This document shows positions 37,501 to 47,433 of a stretch of 64,000 bases of DNA, one piece after another; within the stretch, counting starts at the first letter, position 1; each line of letters starts with the position of its first letter. Source of the stretch: Coffea arabica (Eukaryota; Streptophyta; Magnoliopsida; Gentianales; Rubiaceae); contig NC_092329.1 in the NCBI RefSeq assembly GCF_036785885.1, positions 5,208,001-5,272,000 on the forward strand, written 5' to 3'. The notes under the pieces were generated by a model that ran no database searches, was not told the DNA's origin, and was given only the letters and a program-made list of their open reading frames with translations. The position numbers and the translations under genes were made by a program.

Positions 37501-39845
37501 AGCGCGTTGCACCTACTTGCTATGTCGATAAGCCACGTAGGAAAGAGATAAACTAAAAGGATAAGGATGAGAATACGACTTTATTATATATATATATATA
37601 TATATGATGTCACATTTTTTGAAATATTATAAGGTTAATTCAAAAAAATAAATAGAAAATACAAGATAAGATTAAATAGAAAAAATATAGAGATGTAAAA
37701 TAATATAATAATTATGTAAGACAAGTTAAATTAGTTTTTGATATGTTAATAAATGTCCAATGATCATCCCTTACAAAAAACCATCATAAAAAGCCGCTGT
37801 AATAACGGGTACGCAAAATTCAAAGTCGACAAGAAGTCAAATTCTCAAAGGGAGCTGCTAGATTCTCTATTAGTATTATGCTGGAAGCCACAGCTTACCA
37901 GAGTCAGATTCCCATCCAAAACGGGACAGCCACTGTCCTTTTTATAGGGAAATGTTTGGGATACTAATCCCCGCATCTTAAAGTTCAAACCTTCGAGTTT
38001 ACTTTACCCCACGAATAAAGCAGTAGATGTAACAAAATCCTGGACTGGGGACAAAAAAAAAATCACGAGAGGGCCCCATTTAATATTTTTTGTGTCTCAA
38101 GAAAAACAACACTTAAATTTGATGGCCTGGCCTGGGACTTCAATTTATTAGGAAATGAGACATTTTAACATATGTCATGACAATGGTAAAGCAATATCTA
38201 TGAGCATGTCAGACAATAATCCAGTGGCTTACAGCTGAGGTTCGACATCAGGAGAGGTTGCAATATCGATTTGCATGGGGTTCATATTCCATATTATCAT
38301 CTCAAGTTACTTGATCAACTAGTGAGTGAATACTATTTATTTCCTAGCTGAGATAAAGGAAGGATTAATAAGCAAAAAAGTGTAATTAATAGAAGCAATT
38401 ATCAAGAACTCACCGTGAATTAGAGAGAAAAGACTGCCATTAGGCTGGTAATCATAAACCAGAAGCCTCTCTTCTTTAGCCTGAAAATATGCCCGGAGGG
38501 GAACCAAATTCGGATGCCTCAAGGACCCCACTGATTCCATGTGCCCCTCAAACACCTCCTGACTTGTACCCGCCAATCTAGTACCGTCCAGTCTCTTCAC
38601 ACAGACAATCAACCGGCTGTCAAGCACTGCTTTGTAAGTGGTCCCCATCGTTCCCTTCCCCAGCAGCTCCGCCGATGCCCTCATCAGCTGCTCCAGCGTA
38701 TACACCTGTGCCTCACCCGCACAGAATACCAGATTCCCGCTCTTCCCCATCCCGGCGATTTGCACTCCCTCCTGGACCCTCCTCACCTTCTCCTCCAGCT
38801 CGTAATTGTCTTCTTCAATCCTCATCAATGCCTCGGCATTGGCATTTGCAGTTGCTTCACCAACCAAAACTTTCCCAGCTGAACTTTCCTTTTTCTTCTT
38901 TTTTACCGTCCTCGTGGCAAATGCAAAACAAATGAACGAACAAATGAAAAATAGCCCGCTCCCGGATAGCCCGATTATAAGTGCCGCCTTCCCATGCGCT
39001 TTCCTGCTTGGTTGGCTGCTCACGCCTACTTTTCCCCGTTCAATTTGTGAGCTTTGATCGGCGGATACCGATTTCGGCGGCGGAGGTGAGGCGACGGGAC
39101 CGAAAAAATGTTGCATTTCACGGCATTCCTTGTGTATTATTTCTCCGCAAAGTCCGGGATTCCAGCTGAACAACGACGCTTTGAAGCGTAACAATGTCGG
39201 GGTGATAGGGATTGGACCGGTGAGGTTGTTACTAGAAATGTTGAACATCTGAAGTGTGGATTGGTTTAATGCTGGGATCGAACCGTTGAACCGGTTTGAG
39301 TCTAACCGGAGGGTGTACAGCCTGTCCAGGTTGTTGAAAGAGATCGGGACCGGACCGGTTAAGTTGTTGTGGGAGAGATCGAGGGTTTTGAGACGGTGGA
39401 GAGTTGATAGCGAAGGTGGGATTGAGCCGGTGAAGGAGTTGTGGGAGAGGAAGAGAACTTTGAGGTTGACCAAACCGGAAAGATCAGGGATGGGACCGGC
39501 GAGGGAGTTGTTTTGGAGACTAAGAACTCGTAGTTGGTCCAACCGAGTCAATGTGCTCGGAGCAAAAACTCCACCTAAATCCATTCCCTCGACGACAAAC
39601 CGGACCACTCTGGTTTGTGAGCATTGCACTCCAGCCCATTTGCAAAATGAGGAGCTTGTTTCGGGAGAGAACCCAAGTTTGCTTCTCAAGCCAGCTTTTG
39701 ATTCAAAAGCTAACAAAGCTGAGGCATCAGATAATGGCAACACATCGATTGAATAACGCGAAGAATGAACCAAAGTAGCTAAGAAGCTTGAGCAGAATAT
39801 TAGGAGAGAAATCACATTGTCCCGCAACAACAAATGTGCTCTCAT
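34557..39845 (-). CDS. LRR receptor-like inactive kinase (At5g67200-like), two exons
   Basis: Exon 1 is 38414-39845 and exon 2 is 34557-35140. The donor (ATTCACG then GTGAGT) and acceptor (TTCAG) join in phase 1 to give 671 residues, close to Arabidopsis At5g67200 (about 669). Order: signal peptide (1-29); LRRNT-type cap with Cys68 and Cys75; about five LRRs (105-225); juxtamembrane cysteine pair; a single membrane span (about 288-310) followed by a KKKKK stop; a glutamate-rich juxtamembrane part; and a kinase-like domain (about 382-665). The glycine loop LGKGTMG and Lys417 (VCVKR) remain, but the catalytic HRD is HGN (514-516) and DFG is DYC (534-536). The domain is therefore expected to lack normal phosphotransfer activity, as known for this clade. 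It probably acts as a plasma-membrane co-receptor or scaffold; the ligand is unknown. The 3.3-kb intron holds a MITE. Confidence 0.94.
35153..35199. repeat. Short direct repeat just upstream of the pseudokinase exon 2 acceptor
   Basis: AATTACAATTACGTTTGC occurs twice, separated by a few bases that include TGTTGACAAGTCAAAG. It lies in the intron a few bases from the exon 2 acceptor at 35140. Confidence 0.7.
35476..35647. mobile_element. Best-preserved MITE of the GTGTTTGGAT family
   Basis: The element spans 35479-35644 (166 bp). Its terminal inverted repeats are perfect for at least 24 bp: the left end GTGTGTTTGGATTGTAAGTT mirrors the right end AACTTACAATCCAAACACAC. It is flanked by TAC on both sides (35476-35478 and 35645-35647), a possible 3-bp target-site duplication. 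It sits inside the large intron of the receptor pseudokinase and has no coding capacity. Superfamily is not settled: a 3-bp duplication would fit PIF/Harbinger, but those usually duplicate TTA or TAA. Confidence 0.9.
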
Positions 39846-40526
39846 TGTGCAAGCAAAACCAACCTGTTGTACAAATGATGATGAAATGAGAATTTTTTTA
39901 GCAAAGCCCTCTGTTTATCTCTTGATTGTTCTTGAGCGGACTGCTGTTGATTCTGGGGTTGTAGCCTAATAGTGGCAGTACATTGGCCTACAATTTTTTC
40001 GGTTGCATGTGATCTGAGGGTTAAGGGCTATGAAATTTGAAGGGCAGGAAGGAGGCGGATTTGCCGGACTGGAACAGAATGGGGCAGTAAGTGACAAAAG
40101 CATGCAAAGGCAGCTGTCCGAAGTGTACTGCAAACTGCAAAGACAAAGTCAGAATCACGTGAAGTCGGGAAGAAGGAAATGAAAGAAAGTTGAGGGGTGG
40201 GGAATTACGATGGCCCTTCTAAAGTTTTAGGTGGCTGTAGTTATTGTCGGTATTGACACAGTGGGTAGTACCCACTGCCTTGAGAACTACTCTGTTTTTC
40301 TGCTATGGTCTGACTCGTGTCCTTGCGCTCGCCGAATGATCTCAAATTGTGACTACGTACTTGCCCTGTTGCCCAACCTTGCTTCTACCACTTTCGATCG
40401 TGAGATATGGATAATTATTTAGTTCGATAGAAGGTTATTTTGAAAAATTTTTGCGTGTAATAATGATGTATCATTTTTTTAATGCGATGCATATAAAATA
40501 AAAATATAATTAAAAAGATAAAACAA

Positions 40527-40711
40527 GTGATTGAAATTTGTATTTATAATATAATCAATTTTTTTTTGAAATAATAAGCAATCCAAAACAAATTCATTAC
40601 AATTTGTGTCTGAATAAAGTGATTGAAAATTGTATTTATAATACAATCAATTTTTTTTTTAAATAATAAGCAATCCAAAATAAATCCATTACAATTTGTG
40701 TCTAAATAAGT
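40527..40711. repeat. 92-bp tandem duplication at a MITE-like end
   Basis: GTGATTGAAATTTGTATTTA at 40527 recurs as GTGATTGAAAATTGTATTTA at 40619, and similarity continues through AAATAATAAGCAATCC to 40711. The sequence just before (40430-40526) has the GTGTTTGGAT-family layout, so the right half of a MITE seems to have been duplicated. Confidence 0.8.
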
Positions 40712-40723
40712 ATTTACCTGCAA

Positions 40724-41134
40724 GTTGTAATTAAAGGTGCTATCGAGCCGAGTCGAGTTCGAATAGCACCATACTCGAACTTGAACTCTATCACAATCAG
40801 TGTTGCTCGAACTTGAACTCGAACGAGTATATAAATTTGGACTCGAGCTCGACTCGATAAAATAAAATTAATCTCGAACTCGACTCATTTGAGTTCGAGT
40901 CAATATCAAGCTCGAGCTCGAGTTTTGAACTAAACCTATAAATATTTTCTCAAAATATATAATATAAATATAATATGAAAACTCGATTAAGCTCGTCGAG
41001 CACACGAGTATTTATTTTTTGAGCTCGAACTCAACTCGTTGAATGTAACGAGTAGCTCGAACTCGGTTTGATCGAACTCGAGCCACGCTTTTGACCAAGC
41101 GGCTTGTGAGTAGGATTGCACCCCTAGTTGTAAT
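40724..41134. mobile_element. hAT-type foldback element with 8-bp target-site duplication
   Basis: The element is 40732-41126 (395 bp), flanked by identical 8-bp GTTGTAAT at 40724-40731 and 41127-41134. The ends are TAAAGGTGCTA at the left and the inverse of TAGGGGTGCAATCC at the right; the ends and the 8-bp duplication fit non-autonomous hAT transposons. The interior is packed with short self-complementary motifs built on CTCGAACTCGA and GAGCTCGAG, and has no coding capacity. It shares its terminal TAGGGGTG with the element at 62355-62890. Confidence 0.85.
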
Positions 41135-41648
41135 ACATAATTCGTATTATCTCATCTAGCATAGGAATAATAGGTTCTAAATTCAAACTCTCTTTTCTCA
41201 CCGCACTTCTTAAGTCACACCCTTCCTCTGCTATTTAAAACAAAAAAAATTTAGTATTGAATGATTTTCGTTAGATTTAACTCTTAAGCTTGATTTGATA
41301 AGGAAAATCTTTGAAATAACATCTAAACAAAAACATAGTTGGTTTGCATCTTTTAGAATTTTTTTTTTATTAAAGCACATTTTAATATGTAATATATGTT
41401 AAATAGAAGGGTATTATGAAAATTTGTTTAGGAAATGTCCCAAAAAAATTTCCCCAAATAATTTTCAACTCGAGACCAGCTCGATAAATATTCATTTGAG
41501 TTTGAAGTAAATATAATCAATCAAATTGAAAAACAAATTTAAACTCCTGGAAAAAGAAAAAGAAAAAGAAAAAGAGCTTCAAGAGTGTAGTCTACAGCTC
41601 AATTAAACTAGTTTTAACCTTTTAGATGTCAACGACGGAAGAATTATA

Positions 41649-41800
41649 TGTGTTTGGATAGTAGATTATTTGGAATAATTTTGTGAAAAAATATTGTGAC
41701 AAGTTTTTGATGTGACATATTTGAGATAAATAGATGATTGAAAAATGTGTTGATTATACAAGTAAATAAAATTTGACAAATAATCTCTATCCAAATATGT
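41649..41800. mobile_element. MITE copy, GTGTTTGGAT family
   Basis: The left end TGTGTTTGGATAGTAGATTA pairs with the right end AATCTCTATCCAAATATG, giving inverted repeats of about 22 bp with mismatches. The interior GATGTGACATATTTGAGATA matches the family. Confidence 0.8.
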
Positions 41801-42739
41801 TTTGGTGAGTACTGCGACTAAACTATTTAGGAAGAATTGTATTATGCAATTGAAGGAGGAAGATGAAGATATTTTTAATCTACGGTTAAATAGTAGTGCT
41901 AGTTAAAGAGTGAAAATTTCGAAATAAACCCCAAAAACATGCACGTAAATGTGGATGCAAATCAATTACGGAGCTAAAGCCTTGTTACAGCAAACTGCCC
42001 CAAAATGAAAATATTGCCATTTTCATTTACCATCGTCAGAGGCCCCATCTCTCCTATTCTATGATTACTCTCCTTTCTGGAACATTTGTCTACAGCTTTT
42101 TTCAGGTTGGCTGAATCAGTAATGACCCAGTGGCTCAGGCGAGTGGGGAAAGAGGATGGCTGGGAACTCTCAGAAATTTTAACATCTCACGCTTTTGGTC
42201 TGTGGTCCGGTCAATTATTCATTACGGGGCTTTATCCCCAAAGTCTGCTTCGCTAGGCAGTAGGCACCAAAAATGCCAAAGTTTTTTTCTACTCTTACAT
42301 CCAACCGACATCCTTAAATTTTGTTTGGATTCCTTAATGTATATTTAAATTTATAATACATCAATTATTAAAATATATTTTAATTATACTAGAGTAATTG
42401 GTAATTTATAAATTCAAATACCTTTAAAATTACGTTACATTTAAAGGAAATTGAGATGATTCCAAATGTTTCGTCAAATTTTCGATCCAAACAAAATGGT
42501 AAGAGAGACAAGGGCAACTTTATCTTTTTCTGCTTTGCTTTTATTCTTTTTTCTTTCGTTCGCTATTTCGCCAAGTATAAATTCGATGATTAATGTACTA
42601 ATAAAAAGAACCAAAAAGCGTGCCCATATGAAACACGCTTTAATGGGATAGAATGCAATTTGTCAGCTTAATCTCTTTATTCTTGGATGGTTCCAAGACA
42701 AGGACACATCCTGTGCCTGTGTCTGGAAAATGCGTCTGC

Positions 42740-42744
<5 letters not shown>

Positions 42745-42808
<64 letters not shown>
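42745..42808. repeat. Long (AT)n microsatellite
   Basis: About 30 AT units, the longest dinucleotide run in the window. An open frame reading through it (poly Ile-Tyr) is an artefact. Confidence 0.95.
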
Positions 42809-42810
<2 letters not shown>

Positions 42811-42934
42811 CAGACGGAAAAGCTGTTTCGGATCAGTAATTAATTATTGAAGATTGATCCAGTTGAATTGATCTCTACAATACACCAATGGCACGCTAGG
42901 TTTTAAGATTTAATTTGCTGAAAAAGACAATTAT

Positions 42935-43088
42935 CAGTCCGTTCGGGTAGGAGACTATTTGAAAAAAAAATATCTAAAATAATATTGTAGCACTTTTTTG
43001 CGACATAAAAAAAAGTTGAAAATTGTGTTTGTGATACAAATTAAAAAAAATAGAATTTTTTTTTGGCAAATCTTGATAATCAAAGTGA
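42935..43088. mobile_element. Diverged MITE copy, GTGTTTGGAT family
   Basis: Recognisable by GTTCGGGTAGGAGACTATTT at the left, TTGTAGCACTTTTTTGCGAC and GAAAATTGTGTTTGTGATAC in the middle, and a weak right end TTGATAATCAAAG. The ends are approximate. Confidence 0.5.
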
Positions 43089-43400
43089 AAATTGTTTAGC
43101 TGCAAGTAATTTTGAGAACATAGACGCACAACCCTGCACTTTGCAGCATCATTTCAATTGCTATTGAAGCTAATATGGTTTATGAGACTAATGCAATCTT
43201 TTAGCTTGAGCAATTAATCTCTTTCCTTCTTTTGTCAAAGTTTTTGGTAACAAATTGATGTTTCGTTTAAATTTTTTTGTTGAACTAAACAATTATTCAA
43301 TTTATTAATGTTTTTCTACGGAAGAATTTCAAGTTTCATACCATGATACCAAAACCATCAATACAAAAACTTTGTTATGTCCTAATTCCCAAACGAAATC

Positions 43401-43555
43401 AACATATTTGGATAATAGATTATTTGAAATAATTTTAAAAAAATACTGTATTACTTTTTTGACATGATGTATTGAAATAAAAAAGTAATTAAAAAAATCT
43501 ATTGACGATGTAAATAAATAAATTTTGACAAATAATTCATCATCCAAACAATATT
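43401..43555. mobile_element. MITE copy, GTGTTTGGAT family
   Basis: The left AACATATTTGGATAATAGAT and right AATTCATCATCCAAACAATA ends are imperfect inverted repeats. The interior GACATGATGTATTGAAATAA matches the family. Confidence 0.75.
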
Positions 43556-43749
43556 AATAATGTTTTCCTTGAATGAATTTCAAATAGAACCTTTTGCTTG
43601 AGTTGATGGAAGTACTTTCCCTAGTGCTACGGACTCCGGTCTCCTTTACACATAAACAAAGCGTAAGCAGTGGGCCTCTCTATACTTGGCCCAAGCGAAT
43701 TGTACCTTGGTCCATGTGTCATAATCCATTTTTTTTCCTATTGCACACA

Positions 43750-44170
43750 TCACCATTTTTTTTCTTTTGACAAAACAGCAAATTTTTATTGACAATGACT
43801 TGATATTACAAGAGAACGTGCCCTCTAGATCGTCCTGTGCAAGCTTCGCAGGCCACAATGGAAAGTCCATCTTCCACTTGACATTCTAAAAAGTCGATCT
43901 TGTTTAATAATTCAATTCAATATTTAAATTTAATATGTTCAGAGTATGCGCACCACTTCTAGACAGTCAGATTGCACCTCAATTTTCTTCCACCCTTCTT
44001 TTGCCATCACAAGGCCATAGTTTCTTCTCGACAAAGGCTTCACCTATTTCTGCTCCTGGAGACCCCAAAGCTGCCACCACCTCCCCTTTTCAGTTTCTTG
44101 CAACAATTCCCATCCCCGTTTAGATCGACTTAGATGACACACACTGCTGCATCTGTGTTGATTCTAATGC
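43750..44170 (-). pseudogene. Decayed RNase H domain, probable 3' end of a LINE
   Basis: On the minus strand, 44166-43939 translates in pieces to RINTDAAV, then GMGIVARN, KGEVVAALGSPGAEIGEAFV, and after a frameshift LVMAKEGWKKIEVQSDCLEV. These are the characteristic blocks of the plant RNase H (RVT_3) domain, with the first Asp in NTDAA, the Glu in GEAF and the second Asp in QSD. A stop codon follows the first block, another interrupts after IVARN, and at least one frameshift lies between the last two blocks. Downstream, 43939-43750, comes non-coding sequence rich in AATAAAAATTTG that ends in an A-rich stretch (minus sense), as at the 3' end of L1-type LINEs, where RNase H is the last domain of ORF2. 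No reverse transcriptase part was recognised, so it is 5'-truncated. A dispersed copy of a cellular RNase H-like gene is the alternative. Confidence 0.75.
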
Positions 44171-44628
44171 ATTCTTGATTCCTCGGGCGCTCCATTGTCA
44201 GAGAATATTTCTCCACTCCGACCTTTCCATATTTGTCAGAGAATATTGCACACATTACTCGAGGGATAGTCTAACTAATGACATTTTTTTTTCCCGCACA
44301 TTACTCGAGTGATGAATGCGTTTAATTGAACTTAGATTGCGTCCAACTCCAACCGGGCACATGATCACGCCAACTTAAAGACTGTTGAAGGGCCACCAAG
44401 AATTTAGTCTCAATGAAACTTAAACCAAGCCTCATGCTATTTATTAACAATTAAGGTCTTAGTGGTTAAATGATTTTCTCTTGAACAACTATCTGTAATC
44501 AGTTTAACACATTACCATGATAAAAATTTTTCTTTGCACGAAATGTGCTACTTAATACGTTCTCAAATCCTGGAATGGTGCCGTGAGCCTGTGACAGAAT
44601 GAAAAATAAATTTTCTAAGGTCAAATAT

Positions 44629-44629
<1 letters not shown>

Positions 44630-44678
<49 letters not shown>
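44630..44678. repeat. (AT)n(AC)n microsatellite
   Basis: About 20 AT units flanked by short ACAT and ACACAC runs. Confidence 0.9.
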
Positions 44679-44679
<1 letters not shown>

Positions 44680-45704
44680 TAAACTTTGTAGTCAACATAA
44701 TTGTTTTTTTTGTAACTCTTGAAAGGTGCAAATATCTCAATATATGTATATATAAAAATTTGAGCAAATATTATATACATTAACCGTGTATACACAATTA
44801 CTGTTAGATTCATGACATATGTGCAAAAGTTGAATTTTATATTCAAATTTTACATTGTTGTCATTCATCCAATGCTGACAGTATATACACTACAGTGTAG
44901 AAAAAATTAATCCTAAAAATTTTTGAAATTTTTTACAAAAATTCAAAAAAAGAAAATATGAATTTCTCGAACTTTGAGAACGGTGATCCTCCCCTGGCTC
45001 CGTCATTGGACTGTGGTGTATCCTGAGAAAGTGACACTTGTCATACTCTGAAATCTTTGGAATGCACGCAATTAGTGAATCCGCTATGTAATCATGGAGC
45101 AGTGGCAATGCATTCATTCATTGTACGGTGCCAACATCTGATATGCTAAGATGGATCGAGGTCATATTAACGTATGCATGATGTATCAATCAAAATATGG
45201 GAAGACAAGTCTTTTGCCAGATTTGTCTATTACAAGTTTTTAAAAAAAAATTTAAAAATTTAAAACTTCTACAGTAAGTTACAGTAAAAATTTAGACAAA
45301 CATTCAAAAAATTCACTTGCCAAACAGGACATATATTATACTATAATCCACTCGTAGAAGAAGATGTCGTGCAATTCTAGCTCTACCTTCTTTTAAGTTG
45401 TTACCCGTTAGGCAAATCAAGCATTTCGATTGATGCTTAATGGTTGCACATGCTTAATACACAGAGCTTCTATTCTTCTTTTTTTCCCGTCCGCTTTTGG
45501 ATAAAAATATGGAAAGTAAATGAAAATTTTCAAGAAAGTTCTGAATTAAATTTTTTTTTTTGGGACGTGGCACACAGTGGAAGTGAAATTTGCAAGCCTA
45601 TAGGCGAAGGAAGAAAAGGTGTAGCCATAGTATACAAAAGCACCTTCGATGTTGCGGTGAGTTTATAACAAAAAATGCGTACTTTTAAGATGTTGAGTAA
45701 GTAA

Positions 45705-45942
45705 TTTCATATTTTAGCCCTCAGGGCATATGGCGCAGCGGTTGAGGGGTCGGCCTTGAATTGCTAGCTTTCCCATTGACCGGGGTTCGATTTGTGCCCG
45801 CTGCGCTGCACATTCTGACTTGCCCGGAAAAGTTGTATGGGGCTATCGGCTTCCCTCCGGTTTGGTGTGCCGGCTCGGATCCAAAGGACTCAGGTCAGGA
45901 TATGTTCCGAGTTACCAAAAAATTTTTTTTTTTCATATTTTA
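45705..45942 (+). mobile_element. Complete tRNA-derived SINE with 12-bp target-site duplication
   Basis: The element is 45717-45930, flanked by identical TTTCATATTTTA at 45705-45716 and 45931-45942. It starts GCCCTCAGGGCATATGGCGC, has a strong Pol III A-box (TGGCGCAGCGGTTGAGGGG, from 45731) and B-box (GGGGTTCGATTTGTGCCC, from about 45781), a non-tRNA body, and ends TTACCAAAAAA followed by a T-run. The T-terminated 3' end and this promoter type resemble the plant Au SINE group, an attribution from memory of the family rather than a search. The precise target-site duplication suggests a fairly recent insertion. Confidence 0.92.
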
Positions 45943-47433
45943 AGGAGTCTAGTATTTGATTACTTAAGAGCCCTTGTATCATATGTGTTTTTTCATAGGT
46001 CGCCGCAACCCTAAATCAAACCTAGCTGATTCTATAGAATTCAACTATTTTCCCACTTCTTCCTGTCATGCTAATGTCTCCATTAAAACGATAGCCTTAA
46101 TTTAATTAGAAGGAAAAATATGTGATCTGTGACTCAGGGCTTCGTGACATCACGTCATCTAACACCAATAAATGATGATTAATTGATTTGATCCTCTTGG
46201 TGGACATGCTGACATGATGATGGTTTGGAAATCCATAGGTCGAAATTCAGAGTGAGTTAGTTGAGTCTTACTATGTTTGACTTGGCACAAAGAGATGTCA
46301 TGTCAATTATTTTTGTCTAATTTCACAACGTGTATATTTATTTCTTTAAAGCGTAACTTATTCTTGAATACAAAGTAAATATAAAACAAAATTTTGTAAA
46401 TTTCATACCAAGCATTAAAAGTATATGTATATATAGTGATCTTACCTTACATTTTATTTTTTGGGTCAATCTTGACCTTGAATCTTTCAATGACGATCAA
46501 TTTGATGACTGTGCTTGCCATACTATGACTATCAAGTATGTAGAACTTTCTTTTTGACAAAAAAAAAATGTAGAACTTTCTAGAACTCTCGCCCGGATTG
46601 TTAATTGTTCTAATGGAATAACAACGTACCTCAAGCACCAAATTTGATTTCAATTCTATTGAAAGATTGTTTAAAAAATAGATCAAAGATTTCTCAGTGA
46701 ACACTTATTAACACACCTAAATTATTAACTTATTATACGAATACACACAATCACTATTATTGTACTACCCTACATTTAAACACTCCATCAAATTAATTAC
46801 CACTTTTACAAAAAAAAAATTGTACTTGAGACCTTTATAATGAGTGTTTATCAGGTACCTCATAGCCAAACCATTATACATAAGAGTTCATCCATACCAT
46901 GAGTTTGTACCTTGTAAAAATAATCGGATACGATTGACTGGAACTGTGTATACCCTCCGATAATCTGATCGAGTCACGTCACTTCAAGTCTCGCCATTAT
47001 ATTTTCTTGTAGAAGTGATAAATAAACAACTAGTAGCGTTTGACAAGGGAGGATTGGTGGAGTCATTTTCTTTCCGGGACAAATGTGGTACACACAATTT
47101 TTGAAATTCAATGCGCCAAGTACGTTTTTGAAACTTGCAGATGCAGTATTAAGGACTGCTACTTTTTCATGGGACCATGATAGTCGTAGCACTTGCAAAA
47201 ATTGCCAAAATCGCCAAGATTCGAGGTAAGCAAAAGCGAGAAAAAAGTTACACAGTTGCATGTCAACTGCCCCCAAAAAAAAAAAAAAACACTGGAAAAC
47301 AGAGTATACTTTGGGAAGTGCACAAACTCAGCATTTTTCAGGAAGGTTCAGTAATTTGAACCTTTATGCTTAGATTACAGTTTCATGATAATTCTTGCAA
47401 ACTATATAGTTGAAAACGAAAAAGTGCAATCAG

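Larger units (their letters stand above)
39846..47433. other. 7.6-kb intergenic region dense in mobile elements
   Basis: No intact gene is supported. The right side of the pseudokinase (39846-40200) is its probable promoter. The rest holds a 92-bp tandem repeat, a hAT foldback element, three or more MITE copies, a long AT microsatellite, a decayed LINE RNase H domain, a complete SINE and a MITE-end fragment near 45224-45325. Open frames at 45444, 45761 and 45820 overlap these repeats and are not genes. Confidence 0.65.

Noticed and set aside
38337-38413. C-terminal extension of the pseudokinase exon 1 frame
   Set aside because: The frame runs through the GTGAGT donor into intron; splicing to 35140 restores the conserved kinase-like domain.
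39256-39756. 166-codon open frame on the plus strand
   Set aside because: It is an antisense shadow of the LRR-coding exon.
45717-45800. Possible tRNA gene
   Set aside because: A- and B-boxes are present but the acceptor stem and anticodon arm do not pair, and the flanking duplication shows a SINE.
45761-46014. Two open frames of about 60 codons
   Set aside because: They overlap the SINE at 45717-45930, whose target-site duplication explains the sequence.
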